Part shown: positions 35,153-44,955 of the stretch, one piece after another
How positions within the stretch are numbered: position 1 is the first letter of the stretch
Layout: every line of letters begins with the position of its first letter
Assembly: GCF_036169555.1 (NCBI RefSeq)
Contig: NZ_CP108032.1
Span: 5,642,001-5,706,000, forward strand
From: Streptomyces sp. NBC_00306
GTDB lineage: Bacteria; Actinomycetota; Actinomycetes; Streptomycetales; Streptomycetaceae
Direction of reading: 5' to 3'
Length of the DNA stretch: 64,000 bases
The notes under the pieces: generated by a model
Seen by the model: the letters and a program-made list of their open reading frames with translations, nothing else
What the model was told of the DNA's origin: nothing
The model's database searches: none
Made by a program: the position numbers and the translations under genes

Positions 35153-35791
35153 TCAGTTGGCGGTCAGCAGCGCCTCGGAGCCGACCGGGCGGAAGCCGGC
35201 CGTCTGGAACGTCCGCACGCTGCGGGCGTTGCCGGGCGACTGCTGGGACCACACCAGCGAGTCCGGCACCAGATGGCGGGCGGCTCGCGCCAGCGCGACG
35301 CCCAGACCCCGTCCGCGGGCCTCCTCGTCCACCTCGACGGCGCACTCCCAGCGGCCGGCGACCCCCCGGCCGAGCACCAGCACCCCGCCGTCCGTGGCCC
35401 ACACCCGTACGCCGTCGCGGACCTTCAGGGCCCGCGCCACCCGCGGGTGGTCCGGATCCTCGATCTCCCGCAACCGGACGTCCGGCCCGCCCGGCAGTGC
35501 GCCCGCCACCGTCACCAGGTCGATCGTGTTCGTGGAGCGGCCCGTCCGGGCCATCAGGGCGGCCAGGAACGACGGGTTCATCGCGGCCGCCAGCCGGTCG
35601 GCGTCGGTGGCCGCCAACTCGGCCCGCACCCACGCCGGATCCTCGTCGGTGAAGACCACCGAATGCGCGGTGAACGCCATCACCCCGGCGTCCCGCACGC
35701 TCGGCTGCCGTATCACGCGGGTCTCTCCGTCCTGCGGAGGGAAGTCCCCCCGCGCGGCCGCGGCCAGTATCCGTGCCAGCTCGTCGCTCAT
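35153..35791 (-). CDS. GNAT-family N-acetyltransferase
   Basis: A 212-residue protein with the GNAT acetyl-CoA fold in its C-terminal half: VWATDGGVLVLGRGVAG (beta strands), EEARGRGLGVALARAARHL (pyrophosphate loop, R/QxxGxG/A) and SPGNARSVRTFQTAGFRPVG. The N-terminal 100 residues are not a recognised domain. The substrate is unknown. It lies 172 bp upstream of the cyclodipeptide synthase on the same strand. That gap probably carries the synthase promoter, so a role in the same pathway is only possible, not shown. Confidence 0.85.
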   Translation of the reverse strand: MSDELARILAAAARGDFPPQDGETRVIRQPSVRDAGVMAFTAHSVVFTDEDPAWVRAELAATDADRLAAAMNPSFLAALMARTGRSTNTIDLVTVAGALPGGPDVRLREIEDPDHPRVARALKVRDGVRVWATDGGVLVLGRGVAGRWECAVEVDEEARGRGLGVALARAARHLVPDSLVWSQQSPGNARSVRTFQTAGFRPVGSEALLTAN

Positions 35792-35883
35792 GCGTCCATG
35801 GTCGGGTACGGCCGCCGGAACCGGTGAGGCGCCCTGCGGATAATCTGACCCACGTCAGTAATGCACCAAGAAGGGGTGGACCG

Positions 35884-36099
35884 GTGGCGGACATCGAGGA
35901 AGCACGCAAGGCGTTCGATCGCTACGACGCGGACGGCGACGGCTTCATCACTGCGGCCGAGTACAAGTCGGCCATGGCACAGATGGGTGACTGGAACGTC
36001 ACCGAGCCGGTGGCCGAGGCCGTGATCGCCGCGCAGGACACCGACAAGGACAAGCTCCTGTCGTTCGACGAGTTCTGGGCCCACCTGAACAAGGCCTGA
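35884..36099 (+). CDS. Small EF-hand calcium-binding protein
   Basis: A 71-residue protein consisting of two EF hands. The GTG start after AAGGGGTGG gives VADIEEARKAFDRYD. Loop 1 is DADGDGFITAAE and loop 2 is DTDKDKLLSFDE; both keep Asp at positions 1, 3 and 5 and Glu at 12, so both should bind calcium. Streptomyces carry several such Cab proteins linked to aerial development and calcium buffering. It is single, with a terminator after it, and lies divergently next to the GNAT gene. Confidence 0.93.
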   Translation: MADIEEARKAFDRYDADGDGFITAAEYKSAMAQMGDWNVTEPVAEAVIAAQDTDKDKLLSFDEFWAHLNKA

Positions 36100-36115
36100 C
36101 GCAGCGGACACACGC

Positions 36116-36144
36116 GCGGCCCCCGGCGGAGCGCCGGGGGCCGC
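36116..36144. terminator. Bidirectional terminator
   Basis: A 13-bp perfect G+C stem with a GAG loop between the convergent EF-hand and sdaA genes. Confidence 0.88.
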
Positions 36145-36168
36145 ACTGTGGTGCCGCGGTCGCGGCTC

Positions 36169-37536
<1,368 letters not shown>

Positions 37537-37620
37537 GGGGTGACTCCTAGAACGTTGGTAGACGCCGTTGTCTGCCGGGGGTGGTGCGAGCAGGCGCGGA
37601 ACAAGGCGGAACAAGGGGGA

Positions 37621-37656
37621 GGGCACCGCGCTCACAGCCCAGTGTGCGCGGTGCCC
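37621..37656 (-). terminator. Stem-loop after glyA
   Basis: An 11-bp stem (GGGCACCGCGC with GCGCGGTGCCC) continues after one mismatch with three further pairs. It lies 28 bases beyond the glyA stop. Read on the minus strand it is followed by TCCCCCTTGTT. Confidence 0.75.
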
Positions 37657-37684
37657 CGAGTTTCCTGTCAAAAAGAGTACGAAA

Positions 37685-38944
37685 CTACTTCAGACCGGGG
37701 TACAGCGGGTGCTTCGCGGCCAGCTCGGAGACCCGGGCACGCAGGGCGTCGCTGTCGTACGACGGCTTCAGCGCCTCGGCGATGATGTCCGCCACCTCGC
37801 GGAAGTCGTCGTCCTGGAAGCCGCGGGTGGCCAGCGCCGGGGTGCCGATCCGCAGACCCGAGGTCACCATCGGCGGCCGCGGGTCGTTCGGGATCGCGTT
37901 GCGGTTGACCGTGATGCCCAGCTCGTGGAGCCGGTCCTCGGCCTGCTGGCCGTCGAGCTCGGAATTGCGCAGGTCCACCAGGACCAGGTGCACGTCCGTG
38001 CCGCCGGACAGGACCGAGACACCGTGCTCGGTCACATCGGCCTGGACGAGACGCTCGGCCAGGATGCGGGCGCCGTCCAGGGTGCGCTGCTGGCGCTCCT
38101 TGAACTCCTCACCGGCCGCGACCTTGAAGGAGACCGCCTTCGCCGCGATGACGTGCTCCAGCGGGCCGCCCTGCTGGCCGGGGAAGACCGCGGAGTTGAT
38201 CTTCTTGGCGAGTTCCTGCGTCGACAGGATCACACCGCCGCGGGGTCCGCCCAGCGTCTTGTGCGTGGTGGTGGTGACCACATGGGCGTGCGGCACCGGG
38301 TTGGGGTGCAGCCCGGCGGCGACGAGGCCCGCGAAGTGCGCCATGTCGACCATCAGGTAGGCGCCGACCTCGTCCGCGATGCGGCGGAAGGCGGCGAAGT
38401 CCAGCTGACGCGGGTACGCGGACCAGCCGGCCACGATCAGCTGCGGCTTGGACTCCTTGGCGAGCTTCTCGACCTCGGCCATGTCGACCTGGCCGGTGGC
38501 GTCGACGTGGTACGGGACCACGTTGTAGAGCTTGCCGGAGAAGTTGATCTTCATACCGTGGGTCAGGTGCCCGCCGTGCGCGAGGTTCAGACCCATGATC
38601 GTGTCGCCCGGCTTCAGCAGCGCGAACATCGCGGCCGCGTTCGCCTGGGCGCCCGAGTGGGGCTGGACGTTGGCGTGCTCTGCGCCGAAGAGCGCCTTGA
38701 TGCGGTCGATGGCGATCTGCTCGACCACGTCGACGTGCTCACAGCCGCCGTAGTAGCGGCGGCCGGGGTAGCCCTCGGCGTACTTGTTGGTGAGGACCGA
38801 GCCCTGGGCCTCCATGACCGCGACCGGAGCGAAGTTCTCCGAGGCGATCATCTCGAGGGTGGACTGCTGACGGTGGAGCTCGGCGTCGACAGCAGCGGCG
38901 ACGTCCGGGTCCAGTTCGTGAAGAGGGGTGTTCAGAATCGACAT
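37685..38944 (-). CDS. glyA: Serine hydroxymethyltransferase
   Basis: A 419-residue PLP enzyme interconverting serine and glycine with tetrahydrofolate. The start MSILNTPLHELDPDVAAAVD fits the family; the in-frame upstream extension is not conserved. Typical segments are TLEMIASENFAPVAVMEAQG, TNKYAEGYPGRRYYGG, and VVTTTTHKTLGGPRGG with the PLP Lys. It lies 31 bp downstream of gcvH, suggesting co-transcription with gcvT-gcvH under the glycine riboswitch. The gcv system splits glycine and GlyA uses the methylene-folate formed to make serine. Confidence 0.97.
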   Translation of the reverse strand: MSILNTPLHELDPDVAAAVDAELHRQQSTLEMIASENFAPVAVMEAQGSVLTNKYAEGYPGRRYYGGCEHVDVVEQIAIDRIKALFGAEHANVQPHSGAQANAAAMFALLKPGDTIMGLNLAHGGHLTHGMKINFSGKLYNVVPYHVDATGQVDMAEVEKLAKESKPQLIVAGWSAYPRQLDFAAFRRIADEVGAYLMVDMAHFAGLVAAGLHPNPVPHAHVVTTTTHKTLGGPRGGVILSTQELAKKINSAVFPGQQGGPLEHVIAAKAVSFKVAAGEEFKERQQRTLDGARILAERLVQADVTEHGVSVLSGGTDVHLVLVDLRNSELDGQQAEDRLHELGITVNRNAIPNDPRPPMVTSGLRIGTPALATRGFQDDDFREVADIIAEALKPSYDSDALRARVSELAAKHPLYPGLK

Positions 38945-38975
38945 CGCGGAATCACAGTCCCTGTCGTGAGGGTGG

Positions 38976-39353
38976 TCAGTTGCCGGAGAACTCGGTGTAC
39001 TCGTCCGCGGAGAGCAGATCCTTCGGCTCCTCCGAGACACGCACCTTGAAGAGCCAGCCGCCCTCGAAGGGGGCCGTGTTCACCAGCGACGGGTCGTTGA
39101 CGACGTCCTCGTTGGTCTCCGTGACCTCACCGCTGACCGGGGAGTACAGGTCGCTGACGGACTTGGTCGACTCCAGCTCACCGCAGGTCTCGCCCGCGGT
39201 CACCGTGTCGCCGACGTCCGGGAGCTGTACGTACACCACGTCGCCGAGCGCGTTGGCCGCGTGCTCCGTGATGCCGACCGCCGACACGCCGTTCTCGGCG
39301 GCCGTCAGCCACTCGTGCTCCTTGCTGTAGCGCAGCTGCTGGGGGTTGCTCAT
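38976..39353 (-). CDS. gcvH: Glycine cleavage system H protein
   Basis: A 125-residue lipoyl carrier. The lipoyl Lys lies in CGELESTKSVSDLYSP; KEHEWL near the start and NDDPSLVNTAPFEGGWLF-like text (VNDPSLVNTAPFEGGWLF) near the end are standard. AGGAG lies ten bases before the ATG. It shuttles the aminomethyl group from the P protein (gcvP, not in this window) to GcvT. It is the second gene of the riboswitch-led block. Confidence 0.96.
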   Translation of the reverse strand: MSNPQQLRYSKEHEWLTAAENGVSAVGITEHAANALGDVVYVQLPDVGDTVTAGETCGELESTKSVSDLYSPVSGEVTETNEDVVNDPSLVNTAPFEGGWLFKVRVSEEPKDLLSADEYTEFSGN

Positions 39354-39411
39354 GGCCTGAATTCTCCTGTACGCGGGGGAGTGCTGGGGAACGAGGGGGG
39401 AGTGCGGACGA

Positions 39412-40527
39412 TCACTTCTGGCGCTTGTAGAACGGCAGCGCGACGACCTCGTACGGCTCATGGGTACCGCGGATGTCGACCCCGACACCCTCCGTGCCCG
39501 GCGCGGCGTGGGCCGCGTCTACATAGGCCATCGCGATCGGCTTGCCGAGCGTGGGGCTCGGGGCGCCCGAGGTGACCTCGCCGACGACCTGGCCGCCGGC
39601 GACCACGGACATCCCGGCGCGCGGTACCCGGCGGCCCTCGGCGATCAGGCCGACGAGCTTGCGCGGCGGCGCGGTCTCGGCCCGCTCGGCGGCGGCCTGC
39701 AGCGCCTGACGGCCGACGAAGTCGCCGTCCTTCTCGAACTTCACGACCCGGCCGAGGCCGGCGTCGAAGGGGGTGAGCGCCGTGGTCAGCTCGTGCCCGT
39801 ACAGCGGCATGCCCGCCTCCAGGCGCAGCGTGTCACGGCAGGAGAGCCCGCACGGGATCAGTCCGGCCGGGGCGCCCGCCTCGGTCAGCGCCTGCCACAG
39901 CTTCTCCGCGTACTGCGGCTGGACGAAGAGCTCGAAGCCGTCCTCGCCGGTGTAGCCGGTACGGGCGATCAGCGCCGGGACGCCGGCGACGGTGCCGGGC
40001 AGGCCCGCGTAGTACTTCAGCCCGTCGAGGTCGGCGTCGGTGAGCGACTGCAGGATGCCGGGCGACTGAGGGCCCTGGACCGCGATCAGCGCGTAGGCGT
40101 CGCGGTCGTCACGAACCTCGGCGTCGAAGCCCGCGGCGCGCTCGGTCAGCGCGTCCAGCACGATCTGGGCGTTGCCCGCGTTGGCGACGACCATGTACTC
40201 GGTGTCGGCGAGGCGGTAGACGATCAGGTCGTCGACGATGCCGCCGTCCTCCTGGCAGATCATCGTGTAGCGGGCACGGCCGGTGCCCACGGTGCCGATG
40301 TTGCCGACGAGCGCGTAGTTCAGCAGGTCCACGGCCTGCGGGCCGGTGACGGTGATCTCGCCCATGTGGGAGAGATCGAAGAGGCCGGCGCGGGTGCGGA
40401 CCGCGGTGTGCTCGTCGCGCTCACTGGCGTACCGCAGGGGCATGTCCCAGCCCGCGAAGTCGGTCATGGTCGCGCCCAGCGAGCGATGCAGGGCATCGAG
40501 GGCGGTGAGACGGGGGGAACTGGTCAT
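39412..40527 (-). CDS. gcvT: Glycine cleavage system T protein (aminomethyltransferase)
   Basis: A 371-residue folate enzyme releasing ammonia and forming methylene-tetrahydrofolate from the H-protein intermediate. MTSSPRLTALDALHRSLGA follows GGGAG; MTDFAGWDMPL, GLFDLSHMGEI and ARTGYTGEDGFELF are family hallmarks. It is the first gene of the block, 37 bases after a tandem glycine riboswitch, so its expression should rise with glycine. gcvP is absent here; in many Streptomyces it lies elsewhere. Confidence 0.97.
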   Translation of the reverse strand: MTSSPRLTALDALHRSLGATMTDFAGWDMPLRYASERDEHTAVRTRAGLFDLSHMGEITVTGPQAVDLLNYALVGNIGTVGTGRARYTMICQEDGGIVDDLIVYRLADTEYMVVANAGNAQIVLDALTERAAGFDAEVRDDRDAYALIAVQGPQSPGILQSLTDADLDGLKYYAGLPGTVAGVPALIARTGYTGEDGFELFVQPQYAEKLWQALTEAGAPAGLIPCGLSCRDTLRLEAGMPLYGHELTTALTPFDAGLGRVVKFEKDGDFVGRQALQAAAERAETAPPRKLVGLIAEGRRVPRAGMSVVAGGQVVGEVTSGAPSPTLGKPIAMAYVDAAHAAPGTEGVGVDIRGTHEPYEVVALPFYKRQK

Positions 40528-40563
40528 GGATGTGACTCCCAGGGCATGGCCGGCGAGGACAAT

Positions 40564-40772
40564 CCTCCCCATCTGTCATCGGAACCTGAGAGGTTCGTCC
40601 CGACCACGCGTACTGGTGGACGTGACTTGCACCTTGGGTGGAGCCACTCGAACGCGGCTCGCTTTTCAGATCTGCCTCATCACACGCGGTACGGGGCCTG
40701 AGAGATTCAAGGGAGGGACTTGCTCCTTCGGCGCCCGGCGCACACTGTGGCCAGGACTCTCCCGCGTGGATT
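40564..40772 (-). promoter_or_regulatory. Tandem glycine riboswitch ahead of gcvT
   Basis: On the minus strand the leader has GCGGGAGAGTCC, then GCCGAAGGAGCAA and CTCTCAGGCCCC (first aptamer). A second set, CCAAGGTGCAAGTC, CTCTCAGGTTCC and GATGACAGATGGGGAG, gives the second aptamer. The conserved GGAGAG, GAAGGAGCAA, CTCTCAGG and GACAGA elements and their order match the known two-aptamer glycine riboswitch. The limits are approximate (about 10 bases). It should switch on gcvT-gcvH(-glyA) when glycine is high. Confidence 0.9.
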
Positions 40773-40984
40773 CAAGCGGCCGGTATGCAGTTGGCGGGCA
40801 CATCATTGCACGCATCGCGCCGAACGGCTTCCCCCCAGGCCGGAGGCCACGGGGACGGAGCGGACGGCTCCGAAGCTTTCTCGGGACGGCGCGGCGCTCC
40901 TCAGCGGCAAATCGACCTCGTCGCATTACCATTTCTTTACGCTCCATGGGCAAGTGTGTGGGGTGACCCGACAGGGGGAGGGTG

Positions 40985-41659
40985 ATGACTTTGCAGCAGT
41001 CCGGTGCATATGCGACCGCCGCGGGAGTGCCTGCGCCGCCGCAGGCACCCGCCCGAGAGGCCGGCGACGTCCTGAGGGCGGCGCCCGTGCTGCGTGACCT
41101 GCGGGACCGCGCGGGACGCAGCCCGCACAGCCTGGGGTTCGCCGCGGGCGACGTCGTGGTGGTGTCCGGCCTGCCCGGCAGCGGGAAGTCCACGCTGATC
41201 AGGCGCGCGGCGAGCGGCCGGCGGATCGACTCCCAGGACACCCGGGACCGGTGGGACGCGAGGATGCCGAGGCTCCTCCCGTACGCCGTCTACCGGCCCT
41301 TCGTGCGCCTCGCGCACTACGCGGGCCTGCGCCGGGCCCTGCGCTCCGGCGAGAGCGTGGTCGTGCACGACTGCGGCACCCAGACCTGGGTGCGGCGCTG
41401 GCTGGGCCGGGAGGCGCGGCGCCGCGGCAGCGCGCTCCACCTCGTCCTCCTCGACGTCTCCCCGGGGATCGCCCGGCAGGGACAGCGCGAGCGGGGCCGT
41501 GGGGTGTCCGGGTACGCCTTCGCCCGGCACCAGCGTGCCGTGGGCCGGCTGATCGGTGACGCGGAGGCCGGGAAGCTGCCCGCCGGCTGTGCCTCGGCGG
41601 TGCTGCTCGACCGGGACGCGGCGACCGTGCTGTCACGGGTCGGTTTCGGCGAGGAGTGA
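40985..41659 (+). CDS. P-loop kinase-like ATPase
   Basis: A 224-residue AAA/zeta-toxin-like P-loop protein. Walker A is SGLPGSGKSTLIRRA (about residues 61-75). The rest resembles small-molecule kinases: RIDSQDTRDRWDARMP, ESVVVHDCGTQTWVRRWLG and HLVLLDVSPGIARQGQRERGRGV, the last like the lid and base-binding region of gluconate or adenylylsulfate kinases. The substrate is unknown. GGGGGAGG precedes a GTG (40982) and the ATG (40985) very closely; the ATG is preferred. It diverges from the gcvT riboswitch. Confidence 0.75.
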   Translation: MTLQQSGAYATAAGVPAPPQAPAREAGDVLRAAPVLRDLRDRAGRSPHSLGFAAGDVVVVSGLPGSGKSTLIRRAASGRRIDSQDTRDRWDARMPRLLPYAVYRPFVRLAHYAGLRRALRSGESVVVHDCGTQTWVRRWLGREARRRGSALHLVLLDVSPGIARQGQRERGRGVSGYAFARHQRAVGRLIGDAEAGKLPAGCASAVLLDRDAATVLSRVGFGEE

Positions 41660-41743
41660 TCGCCCGGCCCCGTCCCCGGCCCGGCGGGCGCGCGCATTAG
41701 GGTCGGGGGAAGCACAGAGGAGAGCCGGGGGAGAGACCAGCAC

Positions 41744-42532
41744 ATGACCATTCCGGGACAGGCGCATCCGCATCCGTCCGGCGGCTGGCCGGCGAACGAG
41801 CTCGAAGAGGTGCTCGGCGCCTCGCTCGGCAACCCGGCCGCCGGGGGCCGGCTCGTGGAGGTCCTCGGCCGCAGCTTCCTCTGGGTCCCGCTCCCCAACG
41901 GCGGCGGCCCGGACAGTCCGAACCTCGATCTGCCCACCACCGAGATCGAGGGACAGGCGTATGTGCCGGTCTTCAGCTCCGAGCACCAGTTCCTGACCTG
42001 TGTGGGCAGCCATATGCCCTTCACCGTGGCGCCCGCGCGCGAGTTCGCCCGCGGGCTGCCCCCGCAGCTCGGCATCGCCGTCAACCCGGGCGGTGTCGTC
42101 GGCGCACCGCTGCCGCCGTCCGCCGTGGCGGAGCTCTGCCGGGCCGGACGGCACGAACCGGGCGACGCGCAGGCCGGCGCCGGGGGGCCGAGCGGCGGGC
42201 GGGTGCGGCTGTTCGAGCCGGACTGGCAGGAGGAGCCCGTCGACTTCCTGGCCGCCGCGGCCGGTGAGTTCCAGGAGTCCGGCGTCGTCGTCACCGCCCG
42301 GCGGGCGCTCGCGTCCATCGAGGGCGATCCGCCCACCCTGTTCATCGGTGTGCAGCTGTCCGGCTGGGACGCGGTCGGCAGCAACGCGCCCATGGACGCC
42401 CTCGGTCGGGCGCTCGGCCGGGTCCAGGTCGGCTGGCCGGTCAGCCTCGTCCTGCTGGACGTCGCCCAGGACCCCGTCGCCGACTGGATGCTGGCGCGGG
42501 TGCGGCCGTTCTACCAACGAGAGCACGTGTAG
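41744..42532 (+). CDS. sseB: SseB-family protein (enhanced serine sensitivity)
   Basis: A 262-residue protein with an SseB N-terminal domain (LEEVLGASLGNPAAGGRL, FLWVPLPNG, QAYVPVFSSEHQFLTC) and an SseB C-terminal domain (LFEPDWQEEPVDFL, LFIGVQLSG, DPVADWMLARVRPFYQRE). In E. coli, SseB overexpression makes cells sensitive to serine; its biochemical role is not established. It is followed by a paralogue and lies close to sdaA and glyA, which may be meaningful. Confidence 0.85.
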   Translation: MTIPGQAHPHPSGGWPANELEEVLGASLGNPAAGGRLVEVLGRSFLWVPLPNGGGPDSPNLDLPTTEIEGQAYVPVFSSEHQFLTCVGSHMPFTVAPAREFARGLPPQLGIAVNPGGVVGAPLPPSAVAELCRAGRHEPGDAQAGAGGPSGGRVRLFEPDWQEEPVDFLAAAAGEFQESGVVVTARRALASIEGDPPTLFIGVQLSGWDAVGSNAPMDALGRALGRVQVGWPVSLVLLDVAQDPVADWMLARVRPFYQREHV

Positions 42533-42614
42533 TCGTCAAGTCGGTGTCGAAACGGCCGATTAAGCTGGTTTCATGGCCTGCTGAATCGTGATGCGAAGAG
42601 GGGCGGAACCCAGA

Positions 42615-43400
42615 GTGAGTGCGTCAGGCACCGCGGCGGCCGGGCAGGTCGAGCACATGCTGCGCCAGGTGACTCCCGGACGCTACGACGCGTACGAGGC
42701 GCTGCTGAAGGCGCTGGCCGACCCGGCGAGCGGCCAGGTCTGGATGCTGCTCTGGCACGGCCGGGCGGGCTCGCCCGAGGCCCAGTACGGGAACATGGAG
42801 GTCGACGGCGTCGGCTACGCCCCCTGTGTCACCTCCGCCCAGGAGCTCGCCGTCTCCGGCTGGAACCGCGCGCACGAGGTCGTCGGCGGCCTCGACATCG
42901 CCCGCGCCCTCTACCCCGACCGCTGGGGCATCTGGCTCAATCCGCACGCCCCCGGCGGCGGTGTGGGCATCCCCTGGCCCGACCTCCGCAGGATCGCCAC
43001 CGGTCTCGACCGGATGCCCGCGGGACCGCTGCGGCTGTCCGAGCCGGCCATCGAGATCCCGCAGTTCTACGCCCTGCTCTCGCAGAACGCCCACCGCACC
43101 CCGGCCGTCCGCTCGTTGCGCCGCGCCTGGGTGCAGCCCGCGCTCGGCGCTCCCTATCTGGCGATCGGGCTCGATCTGTACGACACGGGGCGGCAGTCGG
43201 TGGACGCGGTCCGCGCGATGATGCAGCAGTCGATCGCGGCCGTCCCGGAGGGACTGCCGGTGTCCACCGTCGCGATGTCCGACGAGTACGACCCCGTCAC
43301 GATGTGGCTGCGGGCCAACTCCCGGCCGTTCTACGACCGTGATGCGCACGGCGCCCCCCAGGGCGGCGGTTACGGCTATCCGCCGCCTCACGGCCGCTGA
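42615..43400 (+). CDS. Second SseB-family protein
   Basis: A 261-residue paralogue of the preceding gene. VEHMLRQVTPGRYDAYEALL opens an N-terminal SseB-like domain with GQVWMLLWHG and GVGYAPCVTSAQELAVSG. The C-terminal half (LRLSEPAIEIPQFYALLSQN, YLAIGLDLYDTG, DPVTMWLRANSRPFYDRD) aligns with the same region of its neighbour, including the closing RPFY. It ends in a Gly/Tyr/Pro tail. GTG 42615 is chosen for similarity to expected starts (MSASGTAAA); ATG 42591 is the alternative. A near-perfect 20-bp palindrome at 43439-43458 may end the pair's transcript. Confidence 0.8.
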   Translation: MSASGTAAAGQVEHMLRQVTPGRYDAYEALLKALADPASGQVWMLLWHGRAGSPEAQYGNMEVDGVGYAPCVTSAQELAVSGWNRAHEVVGGLDIARALYPDRWGIWLNPHAPGGGVGIPWPDLRRIATGLDRMPAGPLRLSEPAIEIPQFYALLSQNAHRTPAVRSLRRAWVQPALGAPYLAIGLDLYDTGRQSVDAVRAMMQQSIAAVPEGLPVSTVAMSDEYDPVTMWLRANSRPFYDRDAHGAPQGGGYGYPPPHGR

Positions 43401-43850
43401 ACCGACCGGCCTCGGCCGCTTTCCCACCACACCGCTCCAGAGGGCGAATTCGTCCTCTTTCCATGCCCTGCGCGGATGTTCTGGTCGGATTGTGTGTGCG
43501 CAACCCGTGAAGCGCCTTGTATTCGAATGAGGCGCCTCTGCGTGACGGGCGGTGCATCGGTGAACTTCCGTCCCATATGGGCTATTTGGCGTTCCGCTCA
43601 GTCGGCGGTCCCGTCCGTATAACGGAAACCTGCTTCCCTCATCACGTTTACGCAAACATTCCCCGAGGGGTCTGGCGGGTGATCGCGGCAGCGTTGAAGA
43701 CTCCCGCAACAAGGACCCTTCGGTCCCGTGTACGACCTGCTTCTTCAAGCTTTCCTCGCACCACACACAACTGCACCACTGATGTGAACGAAGCCGCTAC
43801 AGCGGCGGGCATGGGTCGGTCACCACCGGCCGAGAGGGGTCCCCACCACG
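43401..43850 (+). other. Leader and promoter region of the oligopeptide transporter operon
   Basis: This 450-bp gap is clearly lower in G+C than its neighbours. It starts with the palindrome at 43439-43458. A 6-bp inverted repeat (GCGCCT 43512, AGGCGC 43530) and an AT-rich stretch at 43615-43670 follow. The promoter probably lies there, but I cannot fix -35 and -10 boxes. No credible gene. Confidence 0.5.
43439..43458 (+). terminator. 20-bp palindrome after the SseB genes
   Basis: AGAGGGCGAATTCGTCCTCT is complementary except for one G-T pair, which still pairs in RNA. TT follows. It lies 38 bases after the sseB-like stop and is probably a terminator. Confidence 0.6.
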
Positions 43851-44849
43851 ATGACGGCACCACTGCACGACACGAGCGCGGCCGAGACCGCGGCCGTCGA
43901 TGTCGCCGCCGATGTCCCGCAAAAGGCCATCGAGGGGCGTTCACCCTGGAAGATCGCCTGGGTCCGCCTCAAGCGGGACAAGGTCGCGCTGGCCGGTGGG
44001 GTCGTGGTGCTCCTGCTGGTCCTGGTCGCGCTCCTCGCTCCGCTGATCGTGGACGCGTTCGGCCACCCGCCGGAGGAGCTGCACGAGGACCAGATCGACC
44101 CGCTCCTCGGCACCCCGATCGGCAGCTGGGGCGGCATCAGCTCCGACTTCCTGCTCGGAGTCGAGCCGGTCAACGGCCGTGACGTCTTCAGCCGGATCAT
44201 CTACGGCGCCCGCATCTCGCTCCTGGTCGCCTTCCTGTCCGCCTTCGTGGCCGTCTCCCTCGGCACCCTCTTCGGTGTCATCGCGGGCTACTTCGGCGGC
44301 TGGGTGGACGCGGCGATCAGCCGGGTCATGGACCTTCTGCTCGCCTTCCCGCAGCTGCTCTTCATCATCGCCCTGATCTCCGTCACCCCGAACGAGCTGT
44401 TCGGGTTCTCCGGCTCCGGACTGCGCATCGCCGTCCTGGTCCTGGTGATCGGCTTCTTCGGCTGGCCCTACATCGGCCGCATCGTGCGCGGCCAGACCCT
44501 GTCGCTGCGCGAACGCGAGTACGTCGAGGCGGCGCGCAGCCTGGGAGCCGGCCGGTCCTACATCCTCTTCCGCGAGCTGCTGCCGAACCTGGTCGCGCCG
44601 ATCACCGTCTACACGACGCTGATGATCCCGACCAACATCCTCACGGAGGCCGCGCTGAGCTTCCTGGGCGTCGGAGTGAAGCCGCCCACCCCGTCCTGGG
44701 GCGAGATGCTCCAGACGGCCGTGCGCACCTACGAGGACGACCCGGTGTTCATGATCATCCCGGGTCTGGCGATCTTCATCACCGTGCTCGCCTTCAACCT
44801 CTTCGGTGACGGCGTACGGGACGCGCTGGATCCCAAGGGATCCCGCTGA
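43851..44849 (+). CDS. Oligopeptide ABC importer, permease (OppC/DppC type)
   Basis: A 332-residue inner permease with six membrane helices. A cytoplasmic N-terminus with the usual OppC pattern (SPWKIAWVRLKRDKVALAGG) precedes helix 1. The conserved coupling loop is EYVEAARSLGAGRSYILFRELLPN, contacting the ATPase. AALSFLGVGVKPPTPSWGEML is an OppC hallmark. It is the first gene of a five-gene operon whose order (C, A, B, D, F) is less common than A-B-C-D-F. Confidence 0.93.
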   Translation: MTAPLHDTSAAETAAVDVAADVPQKAIEGRSPWKIAWVRLKRDKVALAGGVVVLLLVLVALLAPLIVDAFGHPPEELHEDQIDPLLGTPIGSWGGISSDFLLGVEPVNGRDVFSRIIYGARISLLVAFLSAFVAVSLGTLFGVIAGYFGGWVDAAISRVMDLLLAFPQLLFIIALISVTPNELFGFSGSGLRIAVLVLVIGFFGWPYIGRIVRGQTLSLREREYVEAARSLGAGRSYILFRELLPNLVAPITVYTTLMIPTNILTEAALSFLGVGVKPPTPSWGEMLQTAVRTYEDDPVFMIIPGLAIFITVLAFNLFGDGVRDALDPKGSR

Positions 44850-44955
44850 ACCACCGCAAGCCCTGCGGATCCACAGCCCCTGCCACCAGTCAGGAGCGAT
44901 AGCCCAGAACCCGCGGCCCTCAAGGGCCGTGACTACTACGGAGGTTGCGAGCATC

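Noticed and set aside
35153..35791. GNAT gene as part of the cyclodipeptide pathway
   Set aside because: It is separated by 172 bp that probably contain a promoter, and cyclodipeptides have no free amine to acetylate.
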